From assembly GCA_900766575.1 (NCBI GenBank), contig CAAFVW010000116.1, forward strand, positions 12,866 through 76,865: a DNA stretch of 64,000 bases, in the 5' to 3' direction. Shown piece after piece: positions 39,386 to 46,892 of the stretch. The notes beneath the pieces were generated by a model that saw only the letters and a program-made list of their open reading frames with translations, made no database searches and had not been told where the DNA came from. How positions within the stretch are numbered: position 1 is the stretch's first letter; every line of letters begins with the position of its first letter. This DNA comes from Lachnospiraceae bacterium. Its GTDB lineage: Bacteria; Bacillota; Clostridia; Lachnospirales; Lachnospiraceae. The position numbers were made by a program, and so were the translations under genes.

Positions 39386-39574
39386 CTATCTGTTGCGGCC
39401 CAGTCGTTTCTGAGCCACGGTTTTTTCAGTTTTAAGTGTATCTAAGTCCCCGGTGAAGAAGTGCCTACATTTCGGGCACATTACGGAAACGGTGACTTTG
39501 GCTTTTCCATCCGCCAATATCTCGCCTTTGCTACACCAAGGGCAGATGAGGTGACGGTCAAAATTGTTCTGCAT
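39386..39574 (-). CDS. Small zinc-ribbon protein
   Basis: 62 aa with two CxxC pairs (LICPWCSKGE and VMCPKCRHFF), a typical zinc ribbon, and a basic C-terminus. GAAAGGGG lies about 10 bases before ATG 39,574. The TTACGC operators lie about 90-120 bases upstream, so it may be regulated by the XRE protein encoded next door. Confidence 0.75.
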   Translation of the reverse strand: MQNNFDRHLICPWCSKGEILADGKAKVTVSVMCPKCRHFFTGDLDTLKTEKTVAQKRLGRNR

Positions 39575-39664
39575 GGCACGGTTGCCCCTTTCTTTTTTTA
39601 CATCGTAACAGAACGCCACCCCACACTAAATCCCATATGTAAGACTTCTTTTGGGGGTGTCCCA

Positions 39665-39692
39665 TTTACGCTTTTTACGCCATTCTGCGTAA
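39665..39692. promoter_or_regulatory. Operator cluster of TTACGC repeats (second copy)
   Basis: Contains TTACGC-CATTCT-GCGTAA (39,675-39,692) and a further TTTACGC (39,665-39,671). It closely resembles the operator at 41,017-41,054, so the same repressor probably binds both, one in front of its own gene and one in front of the zinc-ribbon gene. Confidence 0.75.
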
Positions 39693-39701
39693 CGCTAAGG
39701 T

Positions 39702-39743
39702 AAAAAAAGCAGTAGCCCACAACCTGTCGGTGAAGCAGGCTAC
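39702..39743 (-). terminator. Terminator after ImmA gene
   Basis: GTAGCC and GGCTAC arms with an inner structured loop, then TGCTTTTTTT on the minus strand. Confidence 0.75.
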
Positions 39744-39756
39744 CGTATCATGCACA

Positions 39757-40596
39757 TTAGAAGGCAACAGCAAATTGTCTGTGCTGTTCCAGATATTCAT
39801 CTTCAGTCATCAGAAGTCCCAGTCGCTTAAGCTGTACATTGGCAGCGGCTTTGGAAACTCCGAATATATTGGAAAGGTTCTCAGTCAGAGCAGTTACGCC
39901 GAACTCATAATCCCAATCAAATTCATCCGGGGTGACAAAAATGCCATCACGGAATCCGGCTTTACGATTCAGTTCCATCGCAGTCGGAACAAAGGTCTGG
40001 CGGGGCATAGCAACAGATGCCGCATAAACATCAGCCTGATGCTCCCGATAATCCTCTTGCGTCCACTTCGTATAGTCACGGCTCCGGGCAACGCCCTCCA
40101 ACGCATTCATACGGCAGCACACAACAGACGCGCCTTCCTCTTTCTGTAAACCAAAATCGAAAAGGGAAAGCTGTCCATCACATCTGCGATAAACCGCAGG
40201 GTGCATACAGAAATGCCCGCCTTCGTGCAACACGGTAAACTGGGCAAAGCCCTCCTTGCCAGGTTGCATGGTGGAATTATCAATAAGGATGGTGTTCGCA
40301 GGTACCCGCTGTTTGCGGATGCACAGGTTTTCTTTATCAAAAACACGCACCATATCATCGTTGAAAACAGTTGCTCCAGCGATCTGGGGTGTATTTTCCG
40401 GATAGTAGATATCCATGTAGTCCACATTGGCACCCAGGTAGCTTTCGATAAAGTGCAGGGACTTGATCTTTCCCGGCTCTTTCAGCAGTTTGGGCTTATA
40501 ATCCCCAACCTGGGCTTCTGCGAAATCCATGATATCGGTATTCTTGACAACGGGTGTCTGATCCCGATGTCGCTTGCTACAGTGGAAATCAATCAA
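39757..40596 (-). CDS. ImmA/IrrE-type metallopeptidase
   Basis: 279 aa. VLHEGGHF is the HExxH zinc site, preceded by TMQPGKEGFAQFT and followed by EHQADVYAASVAMP (third ligand region). It is the usual partner of XRE repressors: it cleaves or inactivates the repressor upon DNA damage or mating signals. TTG 40,596 with GAGG at 8 bases is the best start, overlapping the XRE stop by 8 bases. Longer frames to 40,701 have no site. Confidence 0.9.
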   Translation of the reverse strand: MIDFHCSKRHRDQTPVVKNTDIMDFAEAQVGDYKPKLLKEPGKIKSLHFIESYLGANVDYMDIYYPENTPQIAGATVFNDDMVRVFDKENLCIRKQRVPANTILIDNSTMQPGKEGFAQFTVLHEGGHFCMHPAVYRRCDGQLSLFDFGLQKEEGASVVCCRMNALEGVARSRDYTKWTQEDYREHQADVYAASVAMPRQTFVPTAMELNRKAGFRDGIFVTPDEFDWDYEFGVTALTENLSNIFGVSKAAANVQLKRLGLLMTEDEYLEQHRQFAVAF

Positions 40597-40990
40597 TCTT
40601 GTTACCTCGTTTCTTTTCAATATTTCGGATGAAGGTTTTCCAGTCCTCTTCCGATGCAACTCCTGCGTTAGACATTCGTAAGGCAAACCTTGCCATTTCA
40701 CCTATTTCAGAATGCATCATGATATCATCGATGTCGGATGGAATTTCACCACGGTCACGAGCTGCCAAATCATACATAAGAGCCTTGTCCTCATCAGATA
40801 GGTTCAGATATGAACAAAACTGCTCTATCTTATCACTGTCAAAAGGTTTTCTCCGGCACTGCTCGATGTCACTAAGCATACTAAGGGAAACGCCCAGTAC
40901 GGTCGCAAGGTCTTTTAGCGTCAGGTCTCTTTCATCTTGTAATCTTTTCTTTTTTATAAATTCTCCAAATCTCATATTCTTTTCTTGCAT
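40589..40990 (-). CDS. XRE-family repressor (second switch)
   Basis: 133 aa with an N-terminal HTH (LTLKDLATVLGVSLSMLSDIEQCRRKPFDSDKI). A helical C-terminus ends with EEDWKTFIRNIEKK. ATG 40,990 is served by GGAGGAAA; the ATG at 40,996 is too close to it. It has a consensus promoter with operators that overlap the -10, so it is probably autoregulated. The ImmA-type peptidase gene is coupled to it. Confidence 0.88.
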   Translation of the reverse strand: MQEKNMRFGEFIKKKRLQDERDLTLKDLATVLGVSLSMLSDIEQCRRKPFDSDKIEQFCSYLNLSDEDKALMYDLAARDRGEIPSDIDDIMMHSEIGEMARFALRMSNAGVASEEDWKTFIRNIEKKRGNKID

Positions 40991-41016
40991 TGTCATTTTC
41001 CTCCTGCCGCGCTGTA

Positions 41017-41083
41017 ATTACGCATTTTACGCCTATTACGCCGTTCTGCGTAATATTATACAGTGTGGCAGAAGAAAAGTCAA
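41017..41083 (-). promoter_or_regulatory. Promoter and operators of the second XRE repressor
   Basis: TTGACT (41,078-41,083), a 17-base spacer and TATAAT (41,055-41,060). A perfect palindrome ATTACGC-CGTTCT-GCGTAAT (41,035-41,054) abuts the -10. Two more TTACGC half-sites lie at 41,017-41,023 and 41,026-41,032. Binding would block transcription start, a strong sign of autorepression. Confidence 0.9.
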
Positions 41084-41093
41084 GCCACCTCAT

Positions 41094-42197
41094 TTATTTG
41101 GAATCATCGGAGAATTTACCAAGGCTCGGATGTTCCCACCCTATTTTCTTAAAAAGCTCTTCTGCTATTTTCCTGGAGGCTTCCCGTTCTTCTGGTGTGA
41201 TTTTTGCCTGCTCCTCCTCGTACCTTCTCCGAGATTCCCGACTTTCGGCAACATACTCTATCGACTCTCTTAGCACCTGGCTTGGATGCTTTAGAACCAA
41301 TGGGCTGTCTTTTTCTTCGGGAAGTTCCTCATCAAAAAGTTCGATTTCGGTCTGACGGCTAATTTCGATCATTTCCGCAACAACCTGCTCAAAGCGTTTT
41401 TTCTGATTTTTTACAAAATCATTAGTTTGCAGGATCTTCTGCTTTTCATTTAGCAGTTCCTGGTATCTGGTGTTCTTGCCCAGTGAATCATCCAGAATGA
41501 GGGTGCGGTTAATGTCCAGCATCGCTTCCTCATCATCCATCTCAGCGGCTTCCTGCATTGCCAAATCTGTAAGTTCCTCCTGCCGTGTGTCATGGTAACA
41601 GCTCTGAACCTCATAGATATAATTGCGAAGCTCTTTAACCTTGGAGCATACGAAATCGAAGAAGTATGCTTTATCTTCTGTGTTCATACCAAACACGTCA
41701 TCCTCATAGCCATTGAGGTCATGACATAATGCCTGGATTTCTGCATCCAGCTTCTGCCGTTCAACTCGCATTCTGTACTTCAGACGATGATCCATCTGAC
41801 GCCGTTGGTTCTGTACAGTCTTTTCATCATGTCCAAGCGAAAACAACATGGTCGTGAATCCATCCACAAGAGATGTCATAGTGCTGACAGGTACATTTCT
41901 AAAATTCCCACGCCGCAGTTCCTGGTAATCTGAGTCGGTGTGGTGCACAAGAATATGCATTACAAAATCCTTGCAGTTTTCTGGGAAACGGTACGGAGCC
42001 GTTGCTTTTGGGCTAACATACATCGTCCCGTCATCCTTTTTATACTGACGGAGCAATGCCAAATCTACGCCGACTGCATCTGCAATCTCTGTAAATTTTT
42101 CTCTGACTTGCCCCTCTTTATGAGTGCCACCATCCTCCTTGGACTCAACCAAGCCACAATATTCTTCAAAAATTTCCTTGAATTTAAGGAATTTCAT
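41094..42197 (-). CDS. Hypothetical 367-aa protein, helical, next to the Y-family polymerase
   Basis: Soluble, charged protein with long helical stretches: residues 110-220 (QNQRRQMDHRLKYRMRVERQKLDAEI) and 250-320 (KQKILQTNDFVKNQKKRFEQVVAEMIEI). The C-terminus is Glu/Arg-rich (EEEQAKITPEEREASRKIAEELFKK). I see no enzyme motif. It starts at 42,197 (CAAGGAGAGTGATATT). It lies between the DNA polymerase gene and the second repressor. Its function is not known; a DNA- or RNA-handling accessory is possible. Confidence 0.75.
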   Translation of the reverse strand: MKFLKFKEIFEEYCGLVESKEDGGTHKEGQVREKFTEIADAVGVDLALLRQYKKDDGTMYVSPKATAPYRFPENCKDFVMHILVHHTDSDYQELRRGNFRNVPVSTMTSLVDGFTTMLFSLGHDEKTVQNQRRQMDHRLKYRMRVERQKLDAEIQALCHDLNGYEDDVFGMNTEDKAYFFDFVCSKVKELRNYIYEVQSCYHDTRQEELTDLAMQEAAEMDDEEAMLDINRTLILDDSLGKNTRYQELLNEKQKILQTNDFVKNQKKRFEQVVAEMIEISRQTEIELFDEELPEEKDSPLVLKHPSQVLRESIEYVAESRESRRRYEEEQAKITPEEREASRKIAEELFKKIGWEHPSLGKFSDDSK

Positions 42198-42253
42198 AAT
42201 ATCACTCTCCTTGTATTTCGTTACATACATTTTACCAAAACGCACTCCCAGAG

Positions 42254-42288
42254 GACACCCCTAAAGGACAGGAAGTTTTAGGGGTGTC
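42254..42288. terminator. Perfect 12-bp hairpin at the end of the polymerase gene
   Basis: GACACCCCTAAA and its exact complement enclose an 11-base loop, right at the 3' end of the Y-polymerase gene. There is no T run on either side, so termination would be weak; it may instead protect the mRNA end. Confidence 0.55.
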
Positions 42289-43534
42289 ACCGTCCCATTA
42301 CACCAGGCATAACCACTTTATCTCGGTTATCGAATGGCATCTTCAGATCACCCAGCAGGCAAGCCTGGAACACTGCCTTTTTCCCGAATCGCCGCCGTAT
42401 ATCCTCGATGCAGTCATCCAGTTTGTCCAGCCGCTCCAACTGCCGCATATCCGTGAAGAGATTAATCTGCTCCGGCTCGTTCTTGGGACGGAGGTTGATT
42501 GCCCGGACAGTTACAGCCCGGACAGGAATTATCCATCGATAATTGTCACGGAAAATCTGAATGGCTTTATGGGCAATGACCGATGGGCTTTGTGTTGCTA
42601 AGGCGAGAGGTGCCTGGTACTGTCGAAATCCCAGGTCGTTACTACGGATGCTGATTTGCACTCCGCTGGCTTTCAGCTTATGGATACGGAGTCGATGTCC
42701 AATATCCTGCGACAGCTCCAGCATCACTTTCCAAACCTCATCTTCATTTTCCAGATCTGCCGTGCAGGTGATTCCGTGTCCGACCGACTTGATTGGAGAA
42801 ACAAAATCTTTATGCAGGACTGGGCTATCGTCCAGTCCTGCTGCCGACCGCCACAAGCCAAGACCGTTCACACCCAGCAGGCGTTTCAAAAACTGTGGAT
42901 CAGCATTGGCAATGCCTCCTATGGTGTTGATGCCGTACTTCTCCAGCTTGGCGGTCGTTGCTCTCCCGACAAAGAGAAGGTCTGAAGCTGGTAATGGCCA
43001 TATCTTCTCTTTGAACTCTTCCTTACGGATTTCTGTAATTGCATCCGGCTTTTTCATATCGCTACCCAGTTTGGCAAACATCTTATTAAAGGAAACACCG
43101 ATAGACACTGTCAGTCCCAGTTCCTCTTTTATTGTCTGGCGAATGCTCTCGGCAATTTCCATGCCAGAACCGCACACACTTCTGCTGCCACCGACATCCA
43201 GCCAGCACTCATCCATGCCATAAGGCTCCACCTGGTCTGTGTATCTCTGATATATGTTCCGAGCCAGCTCCGAATATTTGAGGTACTGCTCATATTGCGG
43301 TTTGACCATGATGAGGTCGGGGCAACGTTGCCTTGCCTCCCAGTTAACCATCCCAGTCTTCACTCCGGCCTTCTTCGCCAGCTCCGATTTGGCAAGGACA
43401 ATGCCGTGGCGGTTCTCGGTGCTTCCGCACACCGCTACTGCCTTTCCGCGCAGGGAGGGGTCAAGCATCATCTCCACCGATGCATAAAAGCAGTTCATAT
43501 CACTATGTAAGATCGTTCTTTCACCCAACTTCAT
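42287..43534 (-). CDS. Y-family DNA polymerase (UmuC/DinB/ImpB-like)
   Basis: 415 aa. ILHSDMNCFYASVEMM (catalytic Asp, Tyr gate) and EPYGMDECWLDVGGSR hold the catalytic acids. SIGVSFNKMFAKLGSDMKKP is the thumb/palm signature. A DinB-like finger follows, then a little-finger C-terminal domain. It would replicate past lesions. The start is ATG 43,534 after GGAGGGTG. Its promoter (43,625-43,653) is under the TGAAGTT operators, so it is likely damage- or induction-controlled, which suits a prophage SOS-type gene. Confidence 0.95.
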   Translation of the reverse strand: MKLGERTILHSDMNCFYASVEMMLDPSLRGKAVAVCGSTENRHGIVLAKSELAKKAGVKTGMVNWEARQRCPDLIMVKPQYEQYLKYSELARNIYQRYTDQVEPYGMDECWLDVGGSRSVCGSGMEIAESIRQTIKEELGLTVSIGVSFNKMFAKLGSDMKKPDAITEIRKEEFKEKIWPLPASDLLFVGRATTAKLEKYGINTIGGIANADPQFLKRLLGVNGLGLWRSAAGLDDSPVLHKDFVSPIKSVGHGITCTADLENEDEVWKVMLELSQDIGHRLRIHKLKASGVQISIRSNDLGFRQYQAPLALATQSPSVIAHKAIQIFRDNYRWIIPVRAVTVRAINLRPKNEPEQINLFTDMRQLERLDKLDDCIEDIRRRFGKKAVFQACLLGDLKMPFDNRDKVVMPGVMGR

Positions 43535-43565
43535 CACCCTCCTTTGAAAACTTCATCTTTCCCTA

Positions 43566-43680
43566 TTGACAAAGTGAAGTTACGTACATATAATCAAGTT
43601 GTAACTTCATCAAACTTCATTCGCATAATAACACTAGAATGAAGTTGCGTCAATAGTTCTGATGAAGTTGATGAAGTTAC
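43566..43680. promoter_or_regulatory. Divergent lysogeny switch: two promoters and six TGAAGTT operators
   Basis: Plus promoter TTGACA-17-TATAAT (43,566-43,594) is a perfect consensus. Minus promoter TTGACG-17-TATTAT (43,625-43,653) faces the polymerase gene. Six copies of TGAAGTT or its complement occur near 43,576, 43,603, 43,614, 43,640, 43,663 and 43,672. A 20-bp inverted pair (GTAACTTCATCAAACTTCAT) brackets them. This is the genetic switch controlled by the XRE repressor encoded at 43,712. Confidence 0.9.
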
Positions 43681-43711
43681 GGAGAGAAATTTATATGAAA
43701 GGAAGGCTACT

Positions 43712-44137
43712 ATGACTTTTTCCGACAAAATTAAAGTATCACGAGAACTCTGCAATTTGACCCAACAGCAGCTCGCTGACAAAGTCGGTGTTTCCAAGCG
43801 TACTATTGCTTCCTACGAATCCACCGATGCACGAGCGCGGTCTTCTACTATGCGTAAACTGGCGATGGCACTGGGCGTTTCTTATGATTATCTGGCAAAC
43901 GATGAAATTACCGACCCACAGCAAGGAATCGAAAAAATGACCTACATCGAAACCGCCAGACAGCAGTTCGGCAATAAAGCCGCAAATGAAGTGGACGAAC
44001 TGTTGGAGCGCAACGCTGCTCTCTTCGCTGGTGGCGAACTGAGCGAGGAAGCCAAAGACGCATTTTTCACGGCTGTGACCAAAGCCTATCTGGAATGTAA
44101 GGAGCAGGCAAAGAAAACTTACGGACGGAAGAAGTAA
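43712..44137 (+). CDS. XRE-family repressor (main lysogeny switch)
   Basis: 141 aa. The N-terminal HTH (NLTQQQLADKVGVSKRTIASYESTDARARSSTM) is a classic cro/cI-type domain. The C-terminal half (FGNKAANEVDELLERNAALFAGGELSEEAKDAFFTAV) is helical, with no LexA-like peptidase. It would bind the TGAAGTT sites just upstream and hold the prophage in lysogeny. AAAGGAAGGCTACT precedes ATG. It is followed by an ImmA-type peptidase gene. Confidence 0.9.
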   Translation: MTFSDKIKVSRELCNLTQQQLADKVGVSKRTIASYESTDARARSSTMRKLAMALGVSYDYLANDEITDPQQGIEKMTYIETARQQFGNKAANEVDELLERNAALFAGGELSEEAKDAFFTAVTKAYLECKEQAKKTYGRKK

Positions 44138-44163
44138 TCCAAATTATAGGACACACGATCCTG

Positions 44164-44169
44164 TATAAT
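44164..44169 (+). promoter_or_regulatory. Possible promoter before ImmA
   Basis: A TATAAT with TG before it (44,164-44,169), 30 bases upstream of the peptidase gene. A clear -35 is not visible. It may allow expression of ImmA apart from the repressor. Confidence 0.35.
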
Positions 44170-44199
44170 TAGAAGTGGGTATAGAAAAGAGGGATCTGA

Positions 44200-44751
44200 A
44201 TGAACATGGATTATATCTGCCGAGAGGTAGAAAATCTAAAGAAAAAATACCATGAAACAGACCCGTTCAAGCTGTGTGAGGATATGGGCATCATTCTGCT
44301 CTATACGCCGATGGGAACTTACCCAGGAGCCTGCAAAGGCTTCTTTCTGACACAGAGCCGTAAACGCTCCATCACGATCAATAGTGATCTTCCAGAGTCG
44401 ATCCAACGGATTATCGTCACACACGAGCTGGGTCATGCCGTTCTCCACGCAAAGGCTGTGGGGGTTAAGGCTTTTCATGATTTTGAATTATTCGACAGCA
44501 CATCACTCATGGAATACGAGGCAAACATCTTTGCTGCAGAATTTCTCATGGACGATGAAGATGTTCTGGCAAAATTAAATGATGATATTTCCTTCTTCGG
44601 AGCCGCCGCATTGCTACGGGTGCCCCCGGAGCTGTTGGATTTCAAGTTCCGGCTCATGAAAAGGAATGGATATAAAGTTATCGATCCGCCACTGATGGCA
44701 AACGGTAACTTCTTAAAAAATGTAGAAACCAATGTGACCACTGACTACTAA
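44200..44751 (+). CDS. ImmA/IrrE-type metallopeptidase (partner of main repressor)
   Basis: 183 aa. THELGHAVLH is the HExxH zinc site, and YEANIFAAEFLM supplies the distal acidic ligand. Preceding SIQRIIV-type helices and GACKGFFL fit the IrrE/ImmA family. Probably cleaves the adjacent XRE repressor on induction. It differs in sequence from the second ImmA at 39.8 kb. Confidence 0.93.
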   Translation: MNMDYICREVENLKKKYHETDPFKLCEDMGIILLYTPMGTYPGACKGFFLTQSRKRSITINSDLPESIQRIIVTHELGHAVLHAKAVGVKAFHDFELFDSTSLMEYEANIFAAEFLMDDEDVLAKLNDDISFFGAAALLRVPPELLDFKFRLMKRNGYKVIDPPLMANGNFLKNVETNVTTDY

Positions 44752-44777
44752 CAGGCAGGCAAGGGAGGTCAGTCAGT

Positions 44778-45050
44778 ATGAATAACATAAAAGTTTATGT
44801 GGATGTAATCGCCCGATTCAACAGCGAGGGCGTATTGATTCCTCTCAGCCTGACCTGGGAGGACGGAGAGAAATTTGATATTGACCGTGTCACAGACATC
44901 CGGCAGGCGGCTGCTATGAAGGCCGGCGGGCAAGGTGACAGATATACGATTTGGGTAAGAGGTCGGCAGAGCTATCTGTTCTTTGAACGCAACCACTCTT
45001 TGACCGGGAACAATCTGGGGCGCTGGTTCGTGGAACGGCGGACAGCATAG
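44778..45050 (+). CDS. Hypothetical 90-aa protein in the lysogeny operon
   Basis: A beta-rich small protein (NIKVYVDVIARFNSEGVLIPLSLTWEDG, then DRYTIWVRGRQSYLFFERN). It has a basic C-terminus (GRWFVERRTA). No family is recognised. It is preceded by AGGGAGGTC and follows the ImmA gene with a 26-base gap. It may be a small regulator or OB-like accessory; similar genes accompany ImmA in Firmicute mobile elements. Confidence 0.7.
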   Translation: MNNIKVYVDVIARFNSEGVLIPLSLTWEDGEKFDIDRVTDIRQAAAMKAGGQGDRYTIWVRGRQSYLFFERNHSLTGNNLGRWFVERRTA

Positions 45051-45077
45051 TCCTTAAACTACTTACGGAGGAAACAC

Positions 45078-45398
45078 ATGGAAAATAAAGAAAAACGCCA
45101 ACTTCTCCAGAATCTCATTGACGCTGATACCCTTTCGGTAACCAGCTACTATGAAACTTTGGAGAACACTGGTGATATGAAATATAACTATGGCGATTAT
45201 CTCTTCACCGAGCCGATTGATTGCAATATGGAGCTGGCACGATTGAAAGATGCAGATTATGAACTGTGCTGCGTTCTGCTTACAATGCTCCTGCGAGAAG
45301 ATCATTTCAGCAACGGCTCTTTTGAAAATCGCTATCATGCCGGACAGGTAAAGCCTATCGTTGAGAAAATGATAACGCTACTCTCTTCTGGGGAATAG
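45078..45398 (+). CDS. DUF6508-like protein
   Basis: 106 aa. The pattern LLTMLLREDHFSNGSFENRYHAGQVKPI and the acidic N-terminus resemble the DUF6508 family, whose function is unknown. It sits between the 90-aa gene and a nuclease-like gene in the same strand and spacing, so it is in the same operon. ACGGAGGAAACAC precedes it. Confidence 0.7.
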   Translation: MENKEKRQLLQNLIDADTLSVTSYYETLENTGDMKYNYGDYLFTEPIDCNMELARLKDADYELCCVLLTMLLREDHFSNGSFENRYHAGQVKPIVEKMITLLSSGE

Positions 45399-45407
45399 GA
45401 GGCGCCA

Positions 45408-46379
45408 ATGGCAACACTTGAATCGTATGGCCGAGAGATACATAGTATTTTTCAGCTTCTCGGTGATAAAGAAAACGATATCACTCTTAGTATGTCCTGG
45501 GCATTAGCCCAATTCCCAGAGTTCCTGAAAGCAGTGGTACAACATATCTGCGGACTGGTTCCTAACACGGATACAGTGATGGTTATGAATCAGAAATACG
45601 ATGCCGTTACTGGCATCACAGATATTGAAGTTACAGACGAACAAAGCTTCCACCTTATCTTTGAAGCAAAGCGTGGCTGGATTTTGCCAGGTGCAGACCA
45701 GCTTACGAAGTATTCTGTTCGGCTGGCATCATCCAAGGCAACTATCAAACAGATTGTAACCTTGTCCGAATGCACACAGACCTATGCAGCGTCCTATCTG
45801 CCGTTCACCGTTGCTCCAAACGGTATACCCGTTTCGCATCTCTCCTACAGGAAAGTATATGAAATGGCTGGCGGTGCCAGGGCAACATCGAACCACGCAC
45901 AGAAGCATCTCCTTGCGGAGTTCTGTGACTACTTGAAGGAGGTAATGACCATGCAGAAGAAAGATTCCAATATGGTATATGTCGTTGCGCTGGGAACCAC
46001 AAAGCCGGACGGTTGCGACATCACATGGATCGACATCGTAAAAAATCATAATAAATATTTCTGTCCTGTGAGCGGAAACGGCTGGCCGAAAGAGCCACCA
46101 AACTACATAGCGTTCCGCTACTACGGACAGCTCCAGTCCATTCATCACATCGAAAGTTATACCGTAACTCGGAATATGCACGATGAAATCCCAGAGATGC
46201 CGGATGAGATATGGGGCAATGACTGCTACATCTATCATCTGGGACCGGCTATCGTTCCTGGCAAAACTGTAAAGACAGGAAAGATCTTCAAGAACGGTCG
46301 GGTATGGGCAATGCTGGACACACTCCTTACCTGTGATTCCATCAGCGAGGCACGTGATTTAACACAGAGTCGACTATAA
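45408..46379 (+). CDS. Putative PD-(D/E)XK-like nuclease, unknown role
   Basis: 323 aa. GDKENDITLSMSWALAQFPEFLKAVV opens a domain followed by TGITDIEVTDEQSFHLIFEAKRGW, which fits an E-x(n)-D...E-x-K nuclease site. The C-terminal half (FRYYGQLQSIHHIESYTV, then YHLGPAIVPGKTVK) looks like a separate beta domain. This could be a restriction-type endonuclease or defence protein. AGGAGGCGCC precedes ATG. It is followed by a SLOG gene. Confidence 0.65.
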   Translation: MATLESYGREIHSIFQLLGDKENDITLSMSWALAQFPEFLKAVVQHICGLVPNTDTVMVMNQKYDAVTGITDIEVTDEQSFHLIFEAKRGWILPGADQLTKYSVRLASSKATIKQIVTLSECTQTYAASYLPFTVAPNGIPVSHLSYRKVYEMAGGARATSNHAQKHLLAEFCDYLKEVMTMQKKDSNMVYVVALGTTKPDGCDITWIDIVKNHNKYFCPVSGNGWPKEPPNYIAFRYYGQLQSIHHIESYTVTRNMHDEIPEMPDEIWGNDCYIYHLGPAIVPGKTVKTGKIFKNGRVWAMLDTLLTCDSISEARDLTQSRL

Positions 46380-46391
46380 TGGGGTGATTTC

Positions 46392-46877
46392 ATGTCCAAG
46401 GAAACTGAACTCCGCCTGCACCGTTGCTGTTTCACCGGCCATCGACCGGAAAAGTTATATAAACCAGAGGAGCAGGTAAAGCATGACCTGGAAGTGGCAA
46501 TTCAGCAAGCTATCGCTGATGGTTTCGTTACCTTTATTTCTGGGATGGCACGTGGTGTTGATATCTGGGCGGCACAAATCGTACTAAGGGAACGTGCTAA
46601 GAATCCGGCTATCCATCTGGTAGCCGCAGTGCCGTATAAGGGCTTTGAAAGCAGGTGGCAAGCCCGCTGGCAGCAGGAATACAATTTTATTCTCCAATAT
46701 GCCGATCTGGTAAAATACATCTGCCCTGGCTATAGCCGAGATTGCTTCCAACGCCGAAACGAGTGGATGGTAAACCGATCTGCCCGTGTGATAGCGGTTT
46801 ACAATGGAGAACCCGGCGGCACCAGAAACACAATCGAATACGCCCAATACAAAGAAGTGGAGTGCCTTCGCATATGA
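46392..46877 (+). CDS. SLOG-superfamily DUF1273 (YpsA-like) protein
   Basis: 161 aa. CCFTGHRPEKLYKPEEQVK, then TFISGMARGVDIWAAQIVLR and RNEWMVNRSARVIAVYNGEPGGTRNTI are the DUF1273/SLOG signatures: a Rossmann-like pocket that may bind nucleotides or nucleotide-derived signals. Its last codons form one arm of a terminator hairpin. It might sense a signal for the neighbouring nuclease-like protein. Confidence 0.9.
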   Translation: MSKETELRLHRCCFTGHRPEKLYKPEEQVKHDLEVAIQQAIADGFVTFISGMARGVDIWAAQIVLRERAKNPAIHLVAAVPYKGFESRWQARWQQEYNFILQYADLVKYICPGYSRDCFQRRNEWMVNRSARVIAVYNGEPGGTRNTIEYAQYKEVECLRI

Positions 46878-46891
46878 TGGCACTCCACTTC
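46854..46891. terminator. Bidirectional terminator, overlapping the SLOG 3' end
   Basis: A perfect 13-bp stem (GAAGTGGAGTGCC, 46,854-46,866 and 46,879-46,891) with a 12-base loop that contains the SLOG stop codon. T-rich tracts follow on both strands (TTTATTCTTTT plus; TTTGTATT minus). It separates the plus-strand operon from the convergent MTase gene. Confidence 0.85.
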
Positions 46892-46892
46892 T

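Noticed and set aside
43566..43680. Possible CRISPR-like array of short repeats
   Set aside because: The TGAAGTT units are 7-10 bases, in both orientations and irregularly spaced between divergent promoters; they fit operators, and no cas genes are present.
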